Shown: positions 1-4,985 of the stretch, piece by piece
Position numbering within the stretch: the stretch's first letter is position 1
Layout: every line of letters starts with the position of its first letter
NCBI GenBank assembly: GCA_046546235.1
Contig: JBKGYG010000082.1
Coordinates: 1-5,348 of the forward strand
DNA: 5,348 nt
From: JBKGYG01 sp046546235
GTDB taxonomy: Bacteria; Bacillota; Clostridia; Lachnospirales; DSM-24629
Direction of reading: 5' to 3'
Position numbers and translations under genes: made by a program
Notes under the pieces: generated by a model
Told to the model about the DNA's origin: nothing
The model's input: the letters and a program-made list of their open reading frames with translations, nothing else
The model's database searches: none

Positions 1-470
1 GGGAAAATCTCCAAAGCTTTATTATAAGTATTTATAACTTTTTCAACTTTGCCTATTTTTTGCTCTACTCTTGCTTTATGCAAATATCCCTCTAGGTAAT
101 CAGGTTTTTCATCTAATGTCAATTCAAAATAATCAAGAGCTTCTTCATACTTTCCTAAATACATAGATGCAATACCACTTCCAAAATAAGCCTCTTCTAA
201 TGAGCCATCATTTATATTTATTGCTTCTTCAAATGCCTTTAAAGATTTTTTATACTCCTTAAGATCAATTAAAACCACTCCTTGATTAATAAAGTACATA
301 GGGATGTGTTCTTCTTCAGAAGCTTCAATAAATAACTCTAATGCTTTTTCTAAGTTGTTATCACTATAATAGTCTAGCCCCAAATCATTTTTTTCTATGC
401 CTTTCTTATTATATCTTGAACAACCTACTAAAAAGATAAATAATATACTTAAAAGTATTACCTTTTTCAT
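1..470 (-). CDS. TPR-repeat lipoprotein (partial, C-terminus outside window)
   Basis: The frame is open from the ATG at 468-470 to the window edge: 156 codons with no stop. The N-terminus MKKVILLSILFIFLVGC is a lipoprotein signal peptide with a lipobox (LVGC). The mature protein should therefore start at the lipidated Cys17 and sit on the outer face of the cytoplasmic membrane. The rest is helical with tetratricopeptide spacing. The clearest repeat is at about residues 93-126 (AYFGSGIASMYLGKYEEAL and onward, ending near KPDY). Less regular repeats lie at about 57-90 and from 127 onward. TPRs are protein-binding scaffolds; no partner is evident. The start is supported by AAGGAG at 480-485, nine bases upstream. 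It lies 72 bp downstream of the Csp-type protease on the same strand, but has its own promoter. TPR lipoprotein is a firm call; the specific function is unknown. Confidence 0.88.
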   Translation of the reverse strand, partial: MKKVILLSILFIFLVGCSRYNKKGIEKNDLGLDYYSDNNLEKALELFIEASEEEHIPMYFINQGVVLIDLKEYKKSLKAFEEAININDGSLEEAYFGSGIASMYLGKYEEALDYFELTLDEKPDYLEGYLHKARVEQKIGKVEKVINTYNKALEIF

Positions 471-498
471 CTGTCCCAACTCCTTATCTTATGCATAT

Positions 499-527
499 AT
501 TATAAATTTTTCTTATGCAAAAAGCAA
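499..527 (-). promoter_or_regulatory. sigma-A-like promoter of the TPR lipoprotein gene
   Basis: Read on the minus strand, TTGCTT (522-527) is followed by a 17-base spacer and a perfect TATAAT (499-504). Transcription would start near 492, giving a leader of about 20 bases that contains the AAGGAG Shine-Dalgarno. The 9-mer TGCATAAGA occurs twice here (487-495 and 511-519 on the plus strand as tcttatgca), one copy in the spacer and one at the expected start site. No convincing terminator separates the upstream protease gene, so read-through from it is also possible. Confidence 0.6.
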
Positions 528-542
528 TTATGTTTTATTTTA

Positions 543-3323
543 TTATTCTTTAGCAAAGAACAGACTTCCTATATAACAAGCCAACCTAGACTTTTCAATA
601 GTAGATAAAGAATTAATTTTAGCACCTACATATTTTGAAAGAGGAATATATAAAACATTAATATCATCAGATGATTTCTTGTTTTCTGCTGCATCAACAA
701 CCAGTACATTCTTCCCTATATTAGTATTTTCTGTTTTTTGAAAATGAAAAACTATATTCTCCAAATCACTTGGCATAAAATTTATTCTACCATCTATTAC
801 TATTTCCCCATCTAATCCTATCTCCCAATCACCTTTTTTAAGTTTCAAAAAATCTATCTTTACAAGAAAAGGAGTTAATTTGTCTTTCTGATACCGTTTT
901 ATTAAGACTGTAGTTTCAATTTCCTTAAAGCGGTTTTTATCTTCTTTCCATTTATTTAGGTTGTTAATATATACTATTTCTCCTGTAGGTGCTTTAATGG
1001 AAAAGTTATATTCATCTAAAGCATATCCATATAAAAAAATGGTAAATAATCCTTTATTAGTAGCTGAGTAAAATTGAATTTTTTTCCTTCTATCTTTTTT
1101 AGAGAAATACAAAGCAAATTTGTGGGTTAATAACTGATGATTTAATACTAATTTGCTATTATTTTTATTTAGAACAGCATTGATATACTTTATTACACTT
1201 TTCATATCTAATGGGTGAAGAGAACAAAAGTGAGTATCCAAACAAAATACACTTGAGTCATTTTCTTCTAAAACAGATAAAAATTCATTAACCCATTGAT
1301 GAGAAGGTAACATATTAACAACATATTCATCAAATGTTATTTTATCTTGGTTTAAATTATGTATCTTTACATTATTATTGAATGTAGTTTCTTTTTTTTC
1401 TTTAACATAAAATCCTGAAACCAGCACCCTTTTGTTATTATCAATTAAATTTTTTAAGTATTTATTACTTAAAACTGTAACTGGGTCTTTATATCCCTTA
1501 ATAAAAACCGGCAATAGTAAGGAAATCACTTTTTTCTCTTTATTTCTATTTAAACCTTCATTTGATACAGAAGTTATAAATACCGCCTTTTCAAAACTTT
1601 CTTGCAAACATAATGTACCATAGCCTAAAGAGTTATTAGGATATTCTAATCTAGCTATAGGTTTATTTGTACCATCTAGAAAGTATGCTTTTATCTTTTC
1701 ACCATACAAAAAGGGGTCCTCCTCCTGTACTATCCCCCATTGCATTAGCAACGCAGATGCTCCAGTTACAAATGGAGTTGCCATAGAAGTTCCACTTTTA
1801 GAATCATAGCCACCCCCTGGAGTTGGTGCTACTATATCTACTCCTGGTGCTGCTAATTCAGGTTTAATCATTAGTTGATTTCTAGTATATCCCCGACCTG
1901 AAAAATCTGCTACACTATTAGTTAAAGAATTATATGCACCAACTGTAATAGCTTTAGAAGCTGTAGATGGTATAGTTAATGTTGTATCTACAGTTGGTCT
2001 TAAAAATTGTGTTTGTTCTTGAAGCACCTCTCTAGTTGGTAACCACATATCATAATTACCCACAATAATATTACTAGGAATAAGCCGTATAGTCCAAATC
2101 CCCTCATCTATATAATCATCAAAAACAGGAACAAGGTCTAAATAAATCTCTTGAGCCATGTTATAAGGTTGTGGCTCACCATAATAAACAAAAACTTGAG
2201 TTCTCCCAACATTAAATCTTTGTGTTCCTAACCTTCTAGTCAAAGGTCCAACTTCGACTCCCCCAGGACCAATAATTGATATATTAAAGTTATCATAATA
2301 TGATTTCCAAATCTGGATATTAAGGGAACGTTCTGCATTACCAACTACTATTTCAACTTCCTCAGTTGAATCTTCCTCTATAATACCACTTGTATGGTGA
2401 CCTGCAGCTCCTTCATTACCAGATCCAATAACTATAGATGATTTCCATACATTAGATATATCATCTATAAAAGTTTCTAAAAGAGAACTTCCGTCATGAG
2501 AACCATAATTATTTCCAAAACTCAAATTTACTGCGATTGGTCGAGCTAACTCCTGTGCTTTATATATTACATAACTGATTGCTCTCATCAATTCGGTAGT
2601 TCTTGGAAAACTATCAGCTTCTGGCATACCTAATTTTACAATTAACAATTCACTTTCAGGTGATACACCTGTATATCGCCCTCTGCTGGCTCTACCATTT
2701 CCTGCTGCTATTCCTGTAACATGAGTGCCATGTCCACTTAAATCAACACTAGGAACAATCTCTAGTTGCTCAGCAGTATTTGGTTTTTCTAAAGCTAGAT
2801 TAATTTGCTCTCTGGTAAATACCGAACCTTGTTCATATCCTTCTGGCGGGTTACCAGGTATTGTTTGATCCCATAGCTCAATTATCCTAGTTGTTCCATC
2901 TTCATTACGAAAATCAAGATGCGTATAGTCGATTCCTGAATCAATAACTGCGACTATCACTCCTTCTCCTCTAAGATTATAGGGAGGTTCTTGTACTCTT
3001 GGAATACAAGCTGCTCTATAACCACTTTCTAAACTAAAAAACAATCTTTTTGGTTTTTCTATAAATTCCACTTCTGTATAATTTGTTAATCGGTCTATTA
3101 GATTCTCTGGCACAGTTAATACAGCATATTGATTAGTAAGTATTTCTACGACAATATTTAATTCCTCTTCCAACCTTTGAATATCCCCATTATATTTAAC
3201 AATTAATTCCCACAATTGTAATTCTTCATCAAATCCCACGTCTAAATCTAATGATTTTTCTCTTACACTCTCTGGTACATCAAGAGCCAAATTAAGTTGA
3301 TTCTCTAATTTTTGATCATCCAA
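543..3323 (-). CDS. Csp-type subtilisin-like serine protease (S8) with degenerate C-terminal Csp-like domain
   Basis: This is a 926-residue S8-family protease. Residues 1-115 are a prodomain without a signal peptide. The catalytic triad is Asp128 (AVIDSGID), His198 (SGHGTHVTG) and Ser513 (SGTSMATPF), with oxyanion-hole Asn303 (SGNEGAAGHH). Between Asn303 and Ser513 lies a long insert (about 320-450) ending in NYDMWLPT. This is the jelly-roll insert typical of Csp proteases, which in Clostridia process the spore cortex hydrolase SleC at germination. The Csp unit ends near residue 582 (YGTLCLQESFEKA), the usual length of the family. Residues 590-926 are extra and resemble a second, triad-less Csp copy. 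The start is TTG (plus-strand 3321-3323): an in-frame TAA precedes it directly, and GGAGGA (3331-3336) is seven bases upstream. Csp-type active protease is firm. A germination role is inferred, as is kinship to the C. difficile CspBA fusion. Confidence 0.9.
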   Translation of the reverse strand: MDDQKLENQLNLALDVPESVREKSLDLDVGFDEELQLWELIVKYNGDIQRLEEELNIVVEILTNQYAVLTVPENLIDRLTNYTEVEFIEKPKRLFFSLESGYRAACIPRVQEPPYNLRGEGVIVAVIDSGIDYTHLDFRNEDGTTRIIELWDQTIPGNPPEGYEQGSVFTREQINLALEKPNTAEQLEIVPSVDLSGHGTHVTGIAAGNGRASRGRYTGVSPESELLIVKLGMPEADSFPRTTELMRAISYVIYKAQELARPIAVNLSFGNNYGSHDGSSLLETFIDDISNVWKSSIVIGSGNEGAAGHHTSGIIEEDSTEEVEIVVGNAERSLNIQIWKSYYDNFNISIIGPGGVEVGPLTRRLGTQRFNVGRTQVFVYYGEPQPYNMAQEIYLDLVPVFDDYIDEGIWTIRLIPSNIIVGNYDMWLPTREVLQEQTQFLRPTVDTTLTIPSTASKAITVGAYNSLTNSVADFSGRGYTRNQLMIKPELAAPGVDIVAPTPGGGYDSKSGTSMATPFVTGASALLMQWGIVQEEDPFLYGEKIKAYFLDGTNKPIARLEYPNNSLGYGTLCLQESFEKAVFITSVSNEGLNRNKEKKVISLLLPVFIKGYKDPVTVLSNKYLKNLIDNNKRVLVSGFYVKEKKETTFNNNVKIHNLNQDKITFDEYVVNMLPSHQWVNEFLSVLEENDSSVFCLDTHFCSLHPLDMKSVIKYINAVLNKNNSKLVLNHQLLTHKFALYFSKKDRRKKIQFYSATNKGLFTIFLYGYALDEYNFSIKAPTGEIVYINNLNKWKEDKNRFKEIETTVLIKRYQKDKLTPFLVKIDFLKLKKGDWEIGLDGEIVIDGRINFMPSDLENIVFHFQKTENTNIGKNVLVVDAAENKKSSDDINVLYIPLSKYVGAKINSLSTIEKSRLACYIGSLFFAKE

Positions 3324-3330
3324 TTAGACA

Positions 3331-3336
3331 TCCTCC
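3331..3336 (-). promoter_or_regulatory. Shine-Dalgarno deciding the TTG start of the Csp-type protease
   Basis: GGAGGA on the minus strand lies seven bases upstream of the TTG start. An ATG within GGAGGATGTC is out of frame and too close to the SD, so TTG is the only start that keeps the whole prodomain. Confidence 0.8.
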
Positions 3337-3360
3337 AAATAAAAATATCTATTACTAAAA

Positions 3361-3389
3361 CTATATGTTATCTTGAGCCTAATTTATTC
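3361..3389 (-). promoter_or_regulatory. candidate sporulation-sigma promoter of the protease gene
   Basis: On the minus strand GAATA (3385-3389) is followed by 17 bases and CATATAG (3361-3367). GAATA fits the sigma-G -35 (GHATR), and CATATAGT is one base from the sigma-E -10 (CATACANT). Clostridial csp genes are known to be transcribed during sporulation, in the forespore under sigma-G in C. difficile. The site would give a 5' leader of about 30 bases that includes the SD. AT-rich sequence makes chance matches common, and I cannot tell sigma-E from sigma-G here. Confidence 0.35.
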
Positions 3390-3607
3390 ACGAAACAATA
3401 CCTAATCTTATTTGCTACATTTAATCTATATTCATTTATGATAATAAAAATATTGCTTTTCCACTGGTCTCATATTAATCCTCATAGAATCAAATTTCTT
3501 GATTATATCAGGTGTATTCTCATAATCATTTTAATTTGAATTATAAAATCCATTAAAAATTTATTTTTTTGTATATCTTGGAATTTATTTGTTAATACTA
3601 TAAACAT

Positions 3608-3628
3608 ATTCATATATATTATATGAAT
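3608..3628. repeat. AT-rich inverted repeat, operator-like
   Basis: ATTCATATA and TATATGAAT form perfect 9-bp arms around a 3-bp spacer. A second small inverted repeat, AAGTAT (3631-3636) with ATACTT (3643-3648), follows and overlaps the possible -35 of the candidate sRNA. This could be a dimeric regulator site, or chance symmetry in AT-rich DNA. Confidence 0.3.
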
Positions 3629-3640
3629 TTAAGTATATGG

Positions 3641-3670
3641 GAATACTTGTTTTTATAAGACTCGTATAAT
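3641..3670 (+). promoter_or_regulatory. candidate promoter of the intergenic small RNA
   Basis: TATAAT at 3665-3670 is a perfect sigma-A -10, but no TTGACA-like hexamer lies at the right distance. Read differently, GAATA (3641-3645), 17 bases, then CGTATAA (3663-3669) has the same layout as the candidate promoter of the protease gene (GAATA-N17-CATATAG). It may therefore be read by a sporulation sigma factor. The expected start is near 3676-3678. Confidence 0.35.
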
Positions 3671-3674
3671 TAAT

Positions 3675-3770
3675 TCCCAACTCCTTCTGCTGATAACGTT
3701 AAGTTACAGAAGATAACCTAATACTTATCCTCCCCTTTTAAAAAGAACCAACTAATTAGTTGGTTCTTTT
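3675..3770 (+). ncRNA. candidate trans-acting small RNA (about 95 nt)
   Basis: No known RNA family is recognised; the call rests on layout. A TATAAT box lies just upstream. The unit opens with the unpaired stretch TCCCAACT, then a hairpin in which CTTCTG (3684-3689) pairs with CAGAAG (3707-3712) and TAAC (3694-3697) with GTTA (3703-3706). Next comes a single-stranded C/U-rich run (TCCTCCCC, 3728-3735), and the unit ends in a strong intrinsic terminator. Exposed CU-rich stretches complementary to Shine-Dalgarno sequences are a known feature of Gram-positive regulatory sRNAs. Bases 3675-3686 are perfectly complementary to the SD region of the TPR lipoprotein mRNA. It could instead be a decayed gene remnant in front of a terminator. 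Confidence 0.35.
3741..3770. terminator. perfect 30-bp palindromic, bidirectional intrinsic terminator
   Basis: AAAAGAACCAACTAA is followed by its exact reverse complement, giving a strong stem rich in GAACCAAC/GTTGGTTC. T-runs end it on both strands (TTTTAATTTT to the right, TTTTT to the left). No CDS ends here, so it most plausibly terminates a short rightward transcript or insulates the downstream operon promoter. Confidence 0.8.
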
Positions 3771-3809
3771 AATTTTGCGTAGAGTTGATCTTAAATATAT
3801 TTATTTATA

Positions 3810-3838
3810 TTGACACTTCTTTTTATTAAGACTATACT
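3810..3838 (+). promoter_or_regulatory. near-consensus sigma-A promoter of the YbjQ operon
   Basis: TTGACA (3810-3815), a 17-base spacer and TATACT (3833-3838) make an almost perfect housekeeping promoter. Transcription should start near 3845, leaving a leader of about 54 bases before the first gene. A second TATAAT (3875-3880) lies in the leader without a good -35; it is followed by TGCATAAG, also seen twice upstream of the lipoprotein gene. Confidence 0.85.
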
Positions 3839-3898
3839 TTAATAAAACCTATATTTTGTTATGATCTTAATTCTTATAATGCATAAGAGGTGATTGCT

Positions 3899-4135
3899 TT
3901 GAATAAATTAATAAAAAGAATTGTAGCTATTATTGTTGTAGTTATCCTATTAGGGTTATATTTTGTTAGCTTAGTAGCTGTTTTATTAAATAAGGATTAT
4001 GCAACAGACTTATTATTGTGGACAATATTAATTACGGCTGTTTTATCTGTTTTTATGTTTATAATAAGGCGTTTTCACTTATTCTCACCCCTTGAAATAG
4101 GTTCTTCAGGTTCTTCTAAAAAGGAGGATGATTAA
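3899..4135 (+). CDS. small two-helix membrane protein, first gene of YbjQ operon
   Basis: This is a 78-residue protein of unknown function. A lysine-rich N-terminus (MNKLIKR) is followed by two hydrophobic helices at about residues 8-30 and 37-56, then RR and a hydrophilic tail ending KKEDD. This suggests a membrane hairpin with both ends in the cytoplasm. The start is TTG at 3899: an upstream in-frame GTG at 3890 lies inside the Shine-Dalgarno AAGAGGTGAT (3885-3894) and cannot serve. The gene follows a strong sigma-A promoter and ends one base before the next gene. Its length, layout and an LYFVSLV segment resemble the next protein (LYLFGLI), so the two may be ancient paralogues. No family is recognised. 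Confidence 0.8.
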   Translation: MNKLIKRIVAIIVVVILLGLYFVSLVAVLLNKDYATDLLLWTILITAVLSVFMFIIRRFHLFSPLEIGSSGSSKKEDD

Positions 4136-4136
4136 T

Positions 4137-4370
4137 TTGGGCAAAAAGGTCGCACCTATTATTATAACAATAATTATGGTTTCTTTTACTTCACTTTATT
4201 TATTTGGATTAATTTTTTCTTTAGAATTTGCAAAAGATCCCATTAGTTACTTTTTTATGATATTAGGTGCTTTTATAGTAATTGGATTTATTATAGCACT
4301 TATATATACACTTAATCAAAGACTTAAAGAGATAGATAAGGAGGATGACGATGATCTTAGTAAATACTGA
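4137..4370 (+). CDS. small two-helix membrane protein, second gene of YbjQ operon
   Basis: This is a 77-residue protein of unknown function. It begins MGKKVAP, has hydrophobic helices at about residues 8-30 and 37-57, and ends in a charged tail with NQRLKEIDKEDDDD. The expected topology is a membrane hairpin with a cytoplasmic acidic tail. The start is TTG at 4137, nine bases after AAGGAGG (4121-4127); the in-frame ATG at 4128 touches the SD with no spacing and is rejected. The gene begins one base after the preceding stop and overlaps the YbjQ gene by 20 bp, so the three are almost certainly co-transcribed and translationally coupled. The acidic tails of both small proteins could contact the soluble YbjQ protein, but that is inference. 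Confidence 0.8.
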   Translation: MGKKVAPIIITIIMVSFTSLYLFGLIFSLEFAKDPISYFFMILGAFIVIGFIIALIYTLNQRLKEIDKEDDDDLSKY

Positions 4371-4662
4371 TTTTATTACTGGTAAGGAAGTAGAAACCCT
4401 TGGCATTGTAAAAGGTTCAACAATCCAAGCAAAACATTTAGGAAAAGATATTTTAAGTGGACTAAAACAACTTGTAGGCGGAGAATTATCAGCTTATCAA
4501 GAAATGATGAATGAAGCAAGAGCACTATCTACAAAACGTATGGTTCAAGAAGCTGAATCAATGGGTGCTGATGGAATAATTAATATACGTTATTCATCCT
4601 CTGCCATTATGGCAAATGCAGCGGAAGTTATCGTCTACGGAACAGCAGTAAAGTTTAAATAA
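4351..4662 (+). CDS. YbjQ/UPF0145 family protein
   Basis: This 103-residue protein matches the YbjQ family (Pfam PF01906, labelled putative heavy-metal-binding) along its full length. It has MILVNTDFITGKEVETLGIV at the N-terminus, the GG-containing block LVGGELSAYQ (41-50), a helix with EAR and RMVQEAE, then MGADGIINIRY (71-81) and the closing strand VIVYGTAVKF. The family is known as a soluble cytoplasmic oligomer; its biochemical role is not established and metal binding is doubtful. The start is the second ATG at 4351, six bases after AAGGAGG (4338-4344). The first ATG at 4345 is directly adjacent to the SD. It overlaps the upstream gene by 20 bp. The stop TAA (4660-4662) runs into the left end of the palindromic element, whose first hairpin is its likely terminator. 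Confidence 0.92.
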   Translation: MILVNTDFITGKEVETLGIVKGSTIQAKHLGKDILSGLKQLVGGELSAYQEMMNEARALSTKRMVQEAESMGADGIINIRYSSSAIMANAAEVIVYGTAVKFK

Positions 4663-4683
4663 AAGAAGCCTCTTGGCTTCTTT
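4662..4683 (+). terminator. hairpin terminator after YbjQ (left end of palindromic element)
   Basis: AAAGAAGCC pairs with GGCTTCTTT around the loop TCTT, a 9-bp stem beginning in the YbjQ stop codon. The T-run on the plus strand is short (TTTCAG), so termination rightward may be partial. Leftward it is followed by TTTTATTT and looks stronger. Confidence 0.65.
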
Positions 4684-4962
4684 CAGACTGTCGACAAAGT
4701 CAAATTATTATAAATACATAGTAGAGGAATATATATACAAATAAGTGATGTTTTAAATATTTGATTAGAAAAAATTAGTGAGTGGAGATTGTTATTCCGT
4801 TAAAAACCTTAAATGTTTGACCGTTAGGGAGTTTTTAAGGTTTAGGAATAACAATTGGAACGAACTTAGTTTTTCTTCAAATATTTAACCTGAACGTTTT
4901 GTATATATATTTCTCTACGGATTTACGGAAAATTCCTAAATTATTATTTTGTCTACAAACTG

Positions 4963-4984
4963 AAAGAAGCCACTTGGCTTCTTT
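4963..4984 (+). terminator. hairpin terminator between convergent genes (right end of palindromic element)
   Basis: AAAGAAGCC pairs with GGCTTCTTT around the loop ACTT, followed on the plus strand by a six-T run (4982-4987). It is an efficient-looking stop for rightward transcription through the element. On the minus strand it sits just after the ABC ATPase stop codon and can serve that gene, although its T-run there is only TTTCAG. Confidence 0.7.
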
Positions 4985-4985
4985 T

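Larger units (their letters stand above)
3324..3898. other. gene-free divergent intergenic region, 575 bp
   Basis: This very AT-rich stretch separates the leftward protease gene from the rightward YbjQ operon. No open frame has both a plausible SD and coding character. What can be supported is the protease SD and promoter at the left, an AT-rich inverted repeat at 3608-3628, a candidate sRNA unit at 3641-3770, and the sigma-A promoter of the operon at 3810-3838. I see nothing recognisable in about 3390-3600. Confidence 0.7.
4661..4985. repeat. 325-bp imperfect palindromic element with terminal hairpins (MITE-like or structured RNA)
   Basis: The two halves are reverse complements around an axis near 4823. 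Outer ends are near-identical hairpins (4662-4683 and 4963-4984). Next come CAGACTGTCGACAAA (4684-4698) and TTTGTCTACAAACTG (4948-4962), 12 of 15 paired. Then 4721-4741 matches 4898-4918 at 20 of 21, the exception being G·U in plus-strand RNA. 4753-4764 matches 4877-4888 exactly, as do 4788-4798 with 4845-4855 and 4804-4813 with 4834-4843. The centre is a 20-base loop (4814-4833). No ORF or transposase is present. Such a structure fits a non-autonomous miniature inverted-repeat element, or a folded RNA made by read-through from YbjQ. TTTAAA flanks both sides and could be a target duplication, but it is low-complexity. Confidence 0.75.

Noticed and set aside
1432..1623. 63-codon open frame on the plus strand
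   Set aside because: It lies opposite the protease gene, has no SD and no family resemblance; it is an antisense shadow.
3432..3530. Open stretch of 32 codons on the minus strand reading NDYENTPDIIKKFDSM and onward, considered as a gene remnant
   Set aside because: The composition looks faintly protein-like, but it is too short, lacks an SD before either ATG, and matches no family I know.
3312..3539. 75-codon open frame on the plus strand
   Set aside because: It starts inside the protease 5' end on the opposite strand, has no SD and a biased I/L/K composition expected from AT-rich DNA. It also spans the candidate protease promoter.
3681..3686. AAGGAG on the minus strand as a ribosome binding site
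   Set aside because: The following TTG is directly adjacent and no start at proper spacing opens a meaningful frame.
4661..4985. CRISPR repeat or insertion sequence with transposase
   Set aside because: There are no regularly spaced direct repeats and no transposase ORF; the structure is a single palindrome.
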